Source: Flavobacterium sp. 270 (GTDB taxonomy: Bacteria; Bacteroidota; Bacteroidia; Flavobacteriales; Flavobacteriaceae). Taken from it: a DNA stretch of 64,000 nucleotides. The first letter of the stretch is position 1, and each line of letters begins with the position of its first letter. Location of the stretch: the NCBI RefSeq assembly GCF_004368785.1, contig NZ_SODM01000001.1:186001-250000 (forward strand). The letters are read 5' to 3'. A program made the translations under genes and the position numbers. This document shows, one piece after another, positions 17,881-26,745 of the stretch. Under the pieces are notes generated by a model. The model worked only from the letters and a program-made list of their open reading frames with translations. It made no database searches and was not told where the DNA came from.

Positions 17881-17907
17881 AGCCTGAATAAATATTATAT
17901 TCAGGCT
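17881..17907. terminator. Bidirectional terminator between convergent genes
   Basis: A perfect 10-bp stem (AGCCTGAATA/TATTCAGGCT) with A-run and T-run flanks on both strands. It serves the plus-strand adhesin gene and the minus-strand LRR gene 2. Confidence 0.85.
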
Positions 17908-17927
17908 TTTTGTATTTTATATTAAGA

Positions 17928-20453
17928 TTATTTTTTAAGAAACTTTACACTCGAAGTTCCTTTGTCGGATTGGATATTTAAAAAATAATTTCCTGTTCTT
18001 AATTTTGAAACATCAATTTTTGATGCCAATTTTGCATTTGGGACCGCTATAACCAATTGGCCTAAAACATCATAAATCTTTATTGAATTGATATCAATAT
18101 TTTCTTTTGATGTAATATTCAAAACATCGCCTGCAGGATTTGGATACAAACTGATATAATTTGAAAATTCAAAATCCTCAGTTCCCAAAGTTTTGAATGT
18201 TGAGGTTGCTTTATTCGTTACAATTGGAAAATTATAATCAAAATAGATATTAGCATCATTGGTAAAAGAATCACCGACTTTTAAAGTAGACAAAGTTTTA
18301 ATTTTAAAAGCAATATATCCGTCATTATTGGCATCATCATAAGGAAGATTGATTTTCTCAAAAATAAACTCCACTTTATTTCCCTCCGAAATTTTAGTCA
18401 CATAAGGATGACTTGCTTTTGTCAATACCAAAGTTGAAATGTCAAATTTTGACAAATCAATCATGTCTTTTACGACTACATTTTCGGCAGGATAAGTTCC
18501 GGTGTTTTCAAATCGAATTAAATAATGAACGTATTCGCCAATTAATTCTGGTGTTATAACGTCACCTTCTAAACATGTTTTATCATTAGGATCAAAAGAA
18601 CCTACAACAATCTGGCGAAGTGCAAATGAATTATCTACTGGTTTTTCGTCGCCCGTTATTGGACTGATTAATGCATTAAAACTCAACCGGTCATTAATAT
18701 TTACGGCTGGCTTTTCCATTGGAGAATTGACATTAAGCGTAAGATTAATTTCTCTCGTTTCCAGAGGTTTCAAATTAATATACTCCCAAACTAGTTTGTT
18801 TGTCGCTTGACTTGTTAAATTTGGAACAGACGAAACATAGTCTAAAACAGCATCATTAAAATCTAATGTTACAGAACCTGATTGGACCTGATTTCCTTTG
18901 TTTTTAAACACTAACTTATAACCAGCATCAAAGCCAGGCCTTGCAGGAATCATTGATAAAATAGTAATTTCTAAATCTTTATGATTTCCAACTGGCGATA
19001 CGCAAAAGTTTTGAATAACCGGACTTGTCTCAGTTGGAAAAGTTACAGATAAAGACTCTGGTGAAACTGTAAAATAATTCGTGTTCTCAAGATTTGGTTT
19101 TATAATATGGGTTCCTTCGCCAACTGGAATCATATAATTTCCAGATAAATCCGAAATTATATTCCCTTTTAGAGTCCCATTTGTAATACTATAATTTAAA
19201 TTTGGAAAAACAATATTCGATGCTTCACATTCGTTATTATCAACATTAAATTTACTTGTTCCGTTTATAGTATAAAACTTTCCACCCGGCGTAAAAGTAC
19301 AATATGAATTTACTACACAATTTGTAAGACCAAAAAAACCAATCAATTGTGTCACATAATCAAGTTGGCTATCATCTACGCAAACAAACTTTAGATTTGG
19401 ATTTAAGCCAAAAAGAAGCTGACTGTCTGGGCTTCCATTTTTTAAATTAAGTGTAATCAATTGATTATTATAACAAAGCAAATCATATATATAATTAACA
19501 CTTGATAAATCGAGGTCGGTCAACTGATTATTCTCGCAGTGTATAGTTAATAAATTACTTAGTCCTGTTAAGTTTAATTCTTCTAAGTTATTAAAACCGC
19601 AATATAAATAGGTTAATCCTTTCAAAGGAGTCAGATCCAAACTTTTAAACTGGTTATTTTCACATTTAAAATTAAAAAGTTTAATTACACCTTCTAATTT
19701 AATATCATTTAATTGATTGTTATTACAAAGAAGACTTCCTAAGCCAACCAAACCATTTAAATTTAAACTTGTTAGTTTATTATTCTCACAGACAATAGTT
19801 TCAAGCGCGATGCAACCAGACACATTTAAACTAACTAAGTTATTAAAATCAACTTTTAAATATACCAGCTTTGATGCATTATTAACATCTAACTCTGCTA
19901 AAAGATTATTACTGCAATCTACTCGTTCTAAATTTGTTAAACCAGATAAGTTTAATTTTTGCAAATTACTGTAACCGCAGTTCAAAGATTTAAGCTTTTT
20001 TAAACCCCTTAAATCGAGTTCATTAAATACATTTGAATGACATTGGAGAACTTCTAAATTTTGTACATCAACTAAATTTAAATTTGATATTTTATTATTG
20101 TAACAGTAAAGCTCTGTTAAATTATTTAAACCTGATGTATCAAGCGCAGATAATAAATTTCCACCACAATCAAGAATATGTAAGTTTTTAAAATTTTCAA
20201 TTCCTTTAATGCTAGAAATATTTGAAAAATTAATATTTAATTTATAGACATTCAACGCTTCATCAATTTGAATTTCTCCATCACTATTAACATCGATTTT
20301 AATTTTTTCTTCGTTTTTCCCTTGAGCGATGTAACTATTATCATTTGCTTCTAATAATTTAGATTTAAAAACAGCATCAGTAAAATTTATAGTTTGAGCT
20401 TGAGAAATTGTTGTAAAAAACAAAACAGCTGTTAAAAAGTAAAATTTCTTCAT
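17928..20453 (-). CDS. Leucine-rich repeat surface protein 2 with EF-hand loop and T9SS type A sorting domain
   Basis: 841 residues from the ATG at 20451-20453. A longer frame from 20486 would overlap the upstream gene and put 11 residues before the signal peptide, so I prefer the inner start, 10 bp after the LRR gene 3 stop codon. Signal peptide 1-20. A full EF-hand loop lies at 54-65 (DVNSDGEIQIDE). About eleven 21-residue LRRs follow with Cys at the sixth position (for example LTELYCYNNKISNLNL). Then FTPGGKFYTINGT, DUF11-like parts and a type A T9SS sorting domain. The C-terminal half is nearly identical in DNA to that of LRR gene 3. It is likely co-transcribed with that gene. Confidence 0.9.
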   Translation of the reverse strand: MKKFYFLTAVLFFTTISQAQTINFTDAVFKSKLLEANDNSYIAQGKNEEKIKIDVNSDGEIQIDEALNVYKLNINFSNISSIKGIENFKNLHILDCGGNLLSALDTSGLNNLTELYCYNNKISNLNLVDVQNLEVLQCHSNVFNELDLRGLKKLKSLNCGYSNLQKLNLSGLTNLERVDCSNNLLAELDVNNASKLVYLKVDFNNLVSLNVSGCIALETIVCENNKLTSLNLNGLVGLGSLLCNNNQLNDIKLEGVIKLFNFKCENNQFKSLDLTPLKGLTYLYCGFNNLEELNLTGLSNLLTIHCENNQLTDLDLSSVNYIYDLLCYNNQLITLNLKNGSPDSQLLFGLNPNLKFVCVDDSQLDYVTQLIGFFGLTNCVVNSYCTFTPGGKFYTINGTSKFNVDNNECEASNIVFPNLNYSITNGTLKGNIISDLSGNYMIPVGEGTHIIKPNLENTNYFTVSPESLSVTFPTETSPVIQNFCVSPVGNHKDLEITILSMIPARPGFDAGYKLVFKNKGNQVQSGSVTLDFNDAVLDYVSSVPNLTSQATNKLVWEYINLKPLETREINLTLNVNSPMEKPAVNINDRLSFNALISPITGDEKPVDNSFALRQIVVGSFDPNDKTCLEGDVITPELIGEYVHYLIRFENTGTYPAENVVVKDMIDLSKFDISTLVLTKASHPYVTKISEGNKVEFIFEKINLPYDDANNDGYIAFKIKTLSTLKVGDSFTNDANIYFDYNFPIVTNKATSTFKTLGTEDFEFSNYISLYPNPAGDVLNITSKENIDINSIKIYDVLGQLVIAVPNAKLASKIDVSKLRTGNYFLNIQSDKGTSSVKFLKK

Positions 20454-20463
20454 AGAAATTGTA

Positions 20464-22995
20464 TTATTGTTTAATAAACTTAACATTAGAAATTCCTTTA
20501 TCTGAATTTATCCTTAAAAAATAATTTCCTGTTCTTAATTTCGAAACATCAATTTTTGATGCCAATTTTGCATTTGGGACCGCTATAACCAATTGGCCTA
20601 AAACATCATAAATCTTTATTGAATTGATATCAATATTTTCTTTTGATGTAATATTCAAAACATCGCCTGCAGGATTTGGATATAAACTCATATAATTTGA
20701 AAATTCAAAATCCTGAGTTCCTAAAGCTTTAAATGTTGAGGTTGCTTTATTCGTTACAATTGGAAAATTATAATCAAAATAGATATTAGCTTCATTGGTA
20801 AAAGAATCACCGACTTTTAAAGTAGGCAAAGTTTTAATTTTAAAAGCAACATATCCGTCATTATTGGCATCATCATAAGGAAGATTAATTTTCTCAAAAA
20901 TAAACTCCACTTTATTTCCATCCGAAATTTTAGTCACATAAGGATGACTTGCTTTTGTCAATACTAAAGTCGAAATGTCAAATTTTGACAAATCAATCAT
21001 GTCTTTTACGACTACATTTTCAGCAGGATAAGTTCCGGTGTTTTCAAAACGAATTAAATAATGTACATATTCTCCAATTAATTCTGGGGTAATTACATCA
21101 CCTTCTAAACATGTTTTATCATTAGGATCAAAAGACCCCACTACAATCTGACGAAGTGCGAAGGAATTGTCTACTGGTTTTTCGTCACCGTTTATCGGAC
21201 TGATTAAAGCATTAAAACTCAGACGGTCATTAATATTTACAGCTGGCGTTTCCGTTGGAGAATTAACATTTAATGTAAAATTTATTTCTCTGGTTTCGAA
21301 AGGCTTTAAATCAATATAATCCCAGACCAGTTTGTTAGTTGACTGACTTGTGAAGACTGGAGAAGTAGAAACAAAATCTAAGACAGCATCATTAAAATCT
21401 AATGTTACAGAACCTGAAACTTTTTTTGTGCCTTTGTTTTTATAAATTATCTTATATATTGCATCAAACCCGGGTCTTGCAGGAAGTGTTGTCAAAATAG
21501 AAACTTCTACATCCTGATGAATTCCTTTTGGGATTATACAAAAATTTTGATTAAATGTAGCGGTTTCATTAGGAAAAGTAACTGTTGCAGATTCTGGAGA
21601 AGCTGTAAAATAGTTTGGGTTTTCCAGAATCGGCGTTATTGTATGTGTTCCCTCTCCTACTGGAAATGTATAATTTCCTGATGCATCTGAGATGATATTT
21701 CCTTTAGAAGTTCCATCAGTAATACTAAAATTTAAATTAGCAAAATTAGAATCAGAATCATCACATCCATTATTATCAGCATCTAGTTTTTGATTTCCCA
21801 AAATGGTATATATAGCTCCTCCCGGCGTAAATGAACAATAGGAGTTTACATTGCAATCATAGATATTACTTAATTTTAAATGATTCTCGGCCATTTCGAT
21901 TGTATAACTATTATCATCAACACATAAAAATTTTAATTTAGTATTACCTACATTAAACATTGCATTTGCTCCGTTTTTTAAGTTTATGAAAGTTATTGGA
22001 TTATTACTGCAATTTAATGAAAATAACTTTTTTTGATTACTAAGATCCAAAGTAGTCAACAAATTATCATAACAATATAAATCAGTTAATAAAATCTGAT
22101 TTTTTAAATCAAGAGAAATAATTTTATTACTATTACAATATAAAGCCTTTAATGACTTATTATTACTCAAATCAATAGCAGAAATAAGGTTGTTTGTAAA
22201 ATATAAAGATGTCAGATCAATTATATTACTAACATCAATATTTTTAATATTATTATAATTGAAAGAAAGCGTTTTTAATCTTGTATTATTAGTTACATCA
22301 ATAGTAGATAACAAAGTTGAATCAAACGATAAAGATTCTAGTTTTCCTAGTTTTTTTAAATCAACAGACACTACAGCATTATAACCAAAATCTAAAGTTA
22401 TCAACTCAGTATTACTATTAAAATCGATCGTAGAAAATTTATTGCTGGAACAATTCAATTCTTTTAGTTTCGAGATGTTGCTCAAATCTAAAGAAGGAAT
22501 TAAATTGCTGTAACAAATTAATTTAGACAAGTTGTTTTGATCATTTATTTTAATCGAAGTTAATTGATTGTGATCACATACTAATTCTGTAATTTTTAAC
22601 TGCGCCTGTAAATTAAGTGATATTAATCGATTAGTACTGCAATCCAATTTTTCTAAATTTATAAAAGGACTCAAATCAATTTCTGTTAGAGAATTATTCC
22701 TGCATACTAATTCTTTTACATTTGGAAAATTATTCAGCCCATCGAGATTAGCAAGACCGACACTGGATAAATCTAAATAAGATACCTTTAGTGCTTCGCT
22801 TACATCAATCTCACCATCATTATTGGAGTCAATTTTAAAAAAATTGCCTTCAATATTTTTTGCAATCAGATAAGGAGAATAGGAGTCAGATTGTAATAAT
22901 TTAGCTTTAACATAATAGTTTGGGAAATTAATAATCTGAGCGTTTACAGAAAAATAGATAAAGAAACCCAGTAATAATAGGTAGTTTTTTCTCAT
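20464..22995 (-). CDS. Leucine-rich repeat surface protein 3 with EF-hand loop and T9SS type A sorting domain
   Basis: 843 residues. Signal peptide MRKNYLLLLGFFIYFSVNAQ, perfect EF-hand calcium loop at 56-67 (DSNNDGEIDVSE), then LRRs of about 21 residues to roughly residue 345, a FTPGGAIYTILG linker, DUF11-like beta domains (DPNDKTCLEGDVITPELIGEYVHY) and a type A T9SS sorting domain ending KFIKQ. It is the first gene of the two-gene unit with LRR gene 2. The LRR part differs clearly from its paralogues while the last roughly 300 residues are nearly the same, suggesting recent duplication or gene conversion. Ligand unknown. Confidence 0.9.
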   Translation of the reverse strand: MRKNYLLLLGFFIYFSVNAQIINFPNYYVKAKLLQSDSYSPYLIAKNIEGNFFKIDSNNDGEIDVSEALKVSYLDLSSVGLANLDGLNNFPNVKELVCRNNSLTEIDLSPFINLEKLDCSTNRLISLNLQAQLKITELVCDHNQLTSIKINDQNNLSKLICYSNLIPSLDLSNISKLKELNCSSNKFSTIDFNSNTELITLDFGYNAVVSVDLKKLGKLESLSFDSTLLSTIDVTNNTRLKTLSFNYNNIKNIDVSNIIDLTSLYFTNNLISAIDLSNNKSLKALYCNSNKIISLDLKNQILLTDLYCYDNLLTTLDLSNQKKLFSLNCSNNPITFINLKNGANAMFNVGNTKLKFLCVDDNSYTIEMAENHLKLSNIYDCNVNSYCSFTPGGAIYTILGNQKLDADNNGCDDSDSNFANLNFSITDGTSKGNIISDASGNYTFPVGEGTHTITPILENPNYFTASPESATVTFPNETATFNQNFCIIPKGIHQDVEVSILTTLPARPGFDAIYKIIYKNKGTKKVSGSVTLDFNDAVLDFVSTSPVFTSQSTNKLVWDYIDLKPFETREINFTLNVNSPTETPAVNINDRLSFNALISPINGDEKPVDNSFALRQIVVGSFDPNDKTCLEGDVITPELIGEYVHYLIRFENTGTYPAENVVVKDMIDLSKFDISTLVLTKASHPYVTKISDGNKVEFIFEKINLPYDDANNDGYVAFKIKTLPTLKVGDSFTNEANIYFDYNFPIVTNKATSTFKALGTQDFEFSNYMSLYPNPAGDVLNITSKENIDINSIKIYDVLGQLVIAVPNAKLASKIDVSKLRTGNYFLRINSDKGISNVKFIKQ

Positions 22996-23062
22996 ATATT
23001 AGTTTGTTTTTGGTGTGTTAAATATATAACGCCAATAATTAGAAACCTAATTATTAATAAAA

Positions 23063-23090
23063 AAGCCCTACTAAATTCATAGCAGGGCTT
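23063..23090 (-). terminator. Terminator of the 142-residue protein gene
   Basis: AAGCCCTACT pairs with AGCAGGGCTT with one mismatch, and a T-run follows on the minus strand, 27 bp after the stop codon. Confidence 0.7.
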
Positions 23091-23116
23091 AAAATAATAT
23101 TTTATGAAAATTGCTT

Positions 23117-23545
23117 TTAGAAAGCTACATTCCATCTAGGTAATTTACCATTTGTATCTAAGAAATTCTGTAAAACCTGTCCTTCAACAGTCGTTGGGAT
23201 TCCTTTTGTATCAGCATTAAAAGTTTCATACCAAACTACTTCTAGAGCAGCAATTGTTTCTAATTTCATTTGCGCTGGCCAAGAATATTTTCTTCCCGTT
23301 TTTGCAAATTGATGTCCGTTTACGATTTTATCGTACAAACCACCATTTTTACTCTTAAGAGTTCCATCATTCTGAACAGTTCCTGTAGAACCAACCATTA
23401 TTAATTCTTTTGCATCACCTTCTACAGCGTACACAACAAAAACCCCTGCGCCAGATTCTGGAGCATTACAAACCTGTTCTAAACTATCTTCAACAGTAAA
23501 TGTAAAGCTGTTGCTTGCTTTAAACTTTTCTAATTCTTTATACAT
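23117..23545 (-). CDS. Uncharacterised 142-aa protein, possible divergent GIY-YIG fold
   Basis: No firm family. No signal peptide or membrane segment; probably cytosolic. Seen: a GVFVVYA strand (34-40), IMVGSTG (49-55), an Arg/Trp-containing middle (GRKYSWPAQM), a conserved-looking Glu (121, VEGQVLQ) and a terminal LPRWN (Asn139). The order of a GIY-like strand, a YxG-like strand, an Arg region, then Glu and Asn matches the layout of GIY-YIG nucleases with a long insertion, so a nuclease fold is plausible, but the catalytic Tyr residues are not all evident. It stands alone between sucD and the LRR cluster with its own terminator. Confidence 0.6.
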   Translation of the reverse strand: MYKELEKFKASNSFTFTVEDSLEQVCNAPESGAGVFVVYAVEGDAKELIMVGSTGTVQNDGTLKSKNGGLYDKIVNGHQFAKTGRKYSWPAQMKLETIAALEVVWYETFNADTKGIPTTVEGQVLQNFLDTNGKLPRWNVAF

Positions 23546-23566
23546 ATTTTTTTCTTTTAAGCTTCT

Positions 23567-23586
23567 GTCCCGATAGCTATCGGGAC
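23567..23586. repeat. 20-bp perfect palindrome
   Basis: GTCCCGATAGCTATCGGGAC is a perfect palindrome, unusually GC-rich for this AT-rich region. It lies in the leader or promoter region of the 142-residue gene, 22 bp upstream of its start, and also downstream of sucD beyond the sucD terminator. It could be an operator or a dispersed repeat; I lean to a dispersed genomic repeat. Confidence 0.7.
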
Positions 23587-23622
23587 TAAGTCGCTAAGGT
23601 TTTTATCCTTTTTTTTAAATGG

Positions 23623-23655
23623 AAAAAAGTCTCAACAAAATATTGAGACTTTTTT
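23623..23655 (-). terminator. Terminator of sucD
   Basis: AAAAAAGTCTCAA pairs with TTGAGACTTTTT around a seven-base loop, with a T-run on either side. It lies 28 bp downstream of the sucD stop codon. Confidence 0.8.
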
Positions 23656-23682
23656 GGAATTTATTATTTAAAAACTTGAAGA

Positions 23683-24555
23683 TTATCCAAGTACTTCTTT
23701 TACTTTTTTACCAATTTCAGCTGGTGAATCAACAACGTGAATTCCATTGTCTCTCATAATTTGTTTTTTAGCAGCAGCTGTATCATCAGAACCACCAACA
23801 ATAGCACCTGCGTGACCCATTGTTCTACCAGCAGGAGCAGTTTCTCCAGCGATAAAACCAACAACTGGTTTACGGTTACCATCAGCTTTAACCCATTTAG
23901 CAGCATCAGCTTCTAATTGACCTCCAATTTCACCAATCATGATGATAATTTCAGTTTCTGGATCATTCATTAATAATTCAACAGCTTCTTTAGTTGTAGT
24001 TCCAATAATTGGATCTCCACCAATACCAATAGCTGTAGTAATTCCTAAACCTTGTTTTACAACTTGGTCAGCAGCTTCGTAAGTTAAAGTTCCTGATTTA
24101 GAAACGATACCAACTGTTCCTTTTTTGAAAACAAAACCTGGCATAATACCAACTTTAGCTTCACCTGGAGTAATGATTCCAGGACAGTTTGGTCCAATTA
24201 ATCTAGAATTTCTTTCTTTAACATAATTATTTGCTTTAATCATATCTGCTACAGGAATTCCTTCTGTAATCGCAATAATTACTTTGATTCCAGCATCAGC
24301 AGCTTCCATAATTGCATCAGCAGCAAAAGCAGGCGGTACAAAAATGATAGATGTATCAGCTCCAGCTTGATCTACAGCGTCTTTTACTGTATTAAAAACT
24401 GGACGGTCTAAATGGCTTGTCCCTCCTTTTCCCGGAGTAACACCACCAACAACATTAGTACCGTACTCAATCATTTGAGAAGCATGGAAAGTTCCTTCGC
24501 TTCCTGTAAATCCTTGAACAATTATTTTGGAATCTTTATTAACTAAAACACTCAT
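23683..24555 (-). CDS. sucD: Succinyl-CoA synthetase (ligase) subunit alpha
   Basis: The TCA cycle enzyme that interconverts succinyl-CoA and succinate with nucleotide phosphorylation. 290 residues, full length. The N-terminal CoA-binding Rossmann part has [24 protein letters not shown] is the conserved motif at 121-130, and the phosphorylated active-site His is 248 in [13 protein letters not shown]. The beta subunit gene (sucC) is not in the window, which is normal for this group. A TATTTTTG promoter element at 24591-24598 suggests its own transcription start even though it follows the lipid A operon in the same direction. Confidence 0.97.
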   Translation of the reverse strand: MSVLVNKDSKIIVQGFTGSEGTFHASQMIEYGTNVVGGVTPGKGGTSHLDRPVFNTVKDAVDQAGADTSIIFVPPAFAADAIMEAADAGIKVIIAITEGIPVADMIKANNYVKERNSRLIGPNCPGIITPGEAKVGIMPGFVFKKGTVGIVSKSGTLTYEAADQVVKQGLGITTAIGIGGDPIIGTTTKEAVELLMNDPETEIIIMIGEIGGQLEADAAKWVKADGNRKPVVGFIAGETAPAGRTMGHAGAIVGGSDDTAAAKKQIMRDNGIHVVDSPAEIGKKVKEVLG

Positions 24556-24590
24556 GATATATATTTTATGTAGTTTTTAAAATTGTGATG

Positions 24591-24598
24591 CAAAAATA
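24591..24598 (-). promoter_or_regulatory. -7 promoter element of sucD
   Basis: Reads TATTTTTG on the minus strand, an exact TAnnTTTG match with about a 30-nt leader to the sucD start. It lies inside the 86-bp spacer after the NTF2-like gene. Confidence 0.5.
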
Positions 24599-24641
24599 AG
24601 GTTTTGTAATCTATTTTAGCCCTTATAATGTCAAAAAAATA

Positions 24642-25004
24642 TTAAGAAAATTGACTCATCTGATAACCTCGATAAAGTTTATCATCTTTTATCTGCCAAA
24701 TCGTAACAAAATGGGCTAATAACATCTCTTCTCTAGGGTTCTCAATCGTTTTCACAAAATGAGAATAACGTACCGAAACCAAATCGTCTTCGGCTATTAT
24801 ATGACTGATTCTCACCTTAGAACGTACGTAAGCGCGACTAAGTTCATTTGCCATATCAACCATAGCCTGATAATTCATTTGAATTAATCCTGTCGTGCTG
24901 TGCCAATCCAATACAATTTCAGGATGCAAGTATGTTTTTAATACTTCGCCATCAATTAAAGCGTCTGATTTGTAAAATTTCTGAACAAATTCTTTGATAG
25001 ACAT
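24642..25004 (-). CDS. Nuclear transport factor 2 (SnoaL-like) family protein
   Basis: 120 residues, cytosolic, with an NTF2-like cone fold suggested by the alternating helix (FVQKFYKSDALIDGEVLKTYLHPEIVLDWHSTTG) and C-terminal strand pattern (LVSVRYSHFVKTIENP...LLAHFVTIWQIKDDKLYRGYQMSQ). The family covers small ligand-binding proteins and isomerases; no specific reaction can be assigned. Its start follows the upstream LpxD-like stop codon by only one base, so the two are translationally linked at the end of the lipid A gene cluster. Confidence 0.85.
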   Translation of the reverse strand: MSIKEFVQKFYKSDALIDGEVLKTYLHPEIVLDWHSTTGLIQMNYQAMVDMANELSRAYVRSKVRISHIIAEDDLVSVRYSHFVKTIENPREEMLLAHFVTIWQIKDDKLYRGYQMSQFS

Positions 25005-25005
25005 A

Positions 25006-25935
25006 TTATTTCAGTTTACTTAAAATTTCAGGAATCTTTTTGATATTAGCCAATTGCTTCAACTTTTCTCTTGATTCTTCGATTGGAGTTCCAAAATAAG
25101 ATTTCCCTCCTTCAACCGATTTTGTAACTCCAGTCTGTCCCATAATAACAGCCTTAGCTCCTATTGTAATACCGCTGGTTGTACCTACCTGACCCCAAAT
25201 TGTAACTTCATCTTCAATAATAACACAGCCTGCAATACCAGTTTGTGATGCTATTAAACATTTTTTTCCAATTACAGAATCATGTCCAACATGTACCTGA
25301 TTGTCAATCTTTGTACCTTCGCCAATTGTAGTATCTCCTGTAACTCCTTTGTCTATTGTACAAAGTGCACCAATACCTACATTGTCTTCTATTACAACTC
25401 TTCCACCAGAAATTAACTGATCAAATCCATCTGGACGTTTTTTATAATAAAATGCATCTGCACCTAAAATTGTTCCTGCATGAATAATCACATTATCTCC
25501 AATTACGGTATGATCATAAATAGAAACATTAGAATGAATGATACAATTTTTACCAATTTTTACTTCATTCCCAACAAAACAATTGGGCTGAATTACAGTT
25601 CCTTCTCCAATTTCAGCAGAAATCGAGATTGAACTATTTGTAGCTTGAAAAGGCTTAAAATGTCTGGTTAAAGTATTAAAATCTCTAAAAGGATCATCAG
25701 AAATCAAAAGTGCTTTACCTTCTGGACAGTCAACTTTTTTATTAATTAAAACAATAGTTGCTGCTGATTGTAAAGCTTTATCGTAATATTTTGGATGGTC
25801 AACAAAAACAATATCTCCGGGTACAACAACATGAATTTCGTTCATGCCTAAAACCGGAAAGTTCTGGTCGCCTATAAATTCGCATTGAAGCAAATTTGCA
25901 ATTTCTTGTAAAGAGTGAACTTTTGGAAATTTCAT
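25006..25935 (-). CDS. LpxD-like acyltransferase (second LpxD paralogue)
   Basis: 309 residues. The N-terminal domain (1-95, [34 protein letters not shown]) is the LpxD-type UDP-GlcNAc binding domain. It is followed by left-handed beta-helix hexapeptide repeats (about 100-280), including [20 protein letters not shown] with the likely catalytic His, and a short C-terminal helix. A canonical LpxD is encoded at 28987-30030, so this is a diverged second copy. It may acylate a different sugar or use a different acyl-ACP; that is inference. It is 118 bp downstream of efp and overlaps in layout with the NTF2-like gene. Confidence 0.85.
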   Translation of the reverse strand: MKFPKVHSLQEIANLLQCEFIGDQNFPVLGMNEIHVVVPGDIVFVDHPKYYDKALQSAATIVLINKKVDCPEGKALLISDDPFRDFNTLTRHFKPFQATNSSISISAEIGEGTVIQPNCFVGNEVKIGKNCIIHSNVSIYDHTVIGDNVIIHAGTILGADAFYYKKRPDGFDQLISGGRVVIEDNVGIGALCTIDKGVTGDTTIGEGTKIDNQVHVGHDSVIGKKCLIASQTGIAGCVIIEDEVTIWGQVGTTSGITIGAKAVIMGQTGVTKSVEGGKSYFGTPIEESREKLKQLANIKKIPEILSKLK

Positions 25936-25941
25936 ATAGTA

Positions 25942-26046
25942 TAATTAGAAAATTTGTCAATTAGAAAATGTGTCAATTAAAAAATGAGTCAGTTAGAATA
26001 TTGAATTCAAAATTATCTAATTGACTCATTGACAAATTATCTTAAT
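25942..26046. repeat. Imperfect inverted repeat with internal tandem copies
   Basis: The efp-lpxD2 spacer contains three degenerate tandem units related to TCAATTAGAAAATGTG. The block ends in a region whose reverse complement matches the left side (AATTTGTCAA and TGAGTCAATTAGA present in inverted orientation). It folds into a long bulged hairpin. It is probably one of the dispersed intergenic palindromes of this genome and could affect RNA stability between efp and the downstream gene. Confidence 0.55.
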
Positions 26047-26053
26047 TAAAAAA

Positions 26054-26620
26054 CTACTCTTTTACACGCTCCATATAAGAACCTGAAGCAGTATCAATTT
26101 TAATTTTATCACCTTCGTTGATGAACAAAGGCACGTTTACATTTGCACCAGTTTCTACAGTCGCAGATTTAGTAGCATTTGTAGCCGTATTTCCTTTTAC
26201 ACCTGGTTCTGCATAAGTAACTTCAAGAATTACAGATGCCGGCATATCAACAGATAAAGGCAAATCAGTTTCAGTATTTACCTGAACCATTACACTTGTT
26301 CCTTCTTTTAATAATCCTGGAGCATCCAAGATATTTTTATTCAAAGAAATTTGCTCAAAAGATTCAGTATTCATAAAATGAAATTCATCTCCTTCAGCAT
26401 ATAAAAACTGGTAATTATGCGTTTCTACACGCACATCGTCAATTTTATGTCCTGCAGAAAATGTATTATCTAATACTCTTCCTGTAGTTAAACTTCTCAA
26501 TTTTGTTCTTACGAAAGCAGGACCTTTTCCAGGTTTAACGTGAAGAAATTCAACAATTTTATAAATATCGTGATTGAATTTAATACACAATCCGTTTCTA
26601 ATATCTGATGTAGATGCCAT
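26054..26620 (-). CDS. efp: Elongation factor P
   Basis: Translation factor that rescues ribosomes stalled at polyproline stretches. 188 residues, full length: KOW-like domain I (1-65) with the tip loop PGKGPAF (Lys32 is the residue that is modified in many bacteria), OB domains II and III (LKEGTSVMVQV, LPLSVDMPASVILEVTYAEPGVKGNTATNATKSA, then the GDKIKIDTASGSYMERVKE C-terminus). It is embedded between lpxA and the second lpxD, an arrangement recurrent in Flavobacteriia. Confidence 0.97.
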   Translation of the reverse strand: MASTSDIRNGLCIKFNHDIYKIVEFLHVKPGKGPAFVRTKLRSLTTGRVLDNTFSAGHKIDDVRVETHNYQFLYAEGDEFHFMNTESFEQISLNKNILDAPGLLKEGTSVMVQVNTETDLPLSVDMPASVILEVTYAEPGVKGNTATNATKSATVETGANVNVPLFINEGDKIKIDTASGSYMERVKE

Positions 26621-26641
26621 TTGTTTTTTATTTTAGATGTT

Positions 26642-26671
26642 AGAATGTAGATTTACTGAAACCTACATTCT
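26642..26671. repeat. Short inverted repeat upstream of efp
   Basis: AGAATGTAG and CTACATTCT pair around a 12-base loop in the efp leader. The same motif (TAGAATGTAGAT) forms the outer arms of the longer palindrome at 52690-52757, so they look like members of one repeat family. Confidence 0.45.
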
Positions 26672-26745
26672 TTATTTTTATTATTTAATATCTTAATCAT
26701 TAATTCTCAGTTTAGAAATCCAAATCAGAAATCTAAAGTATAAAA

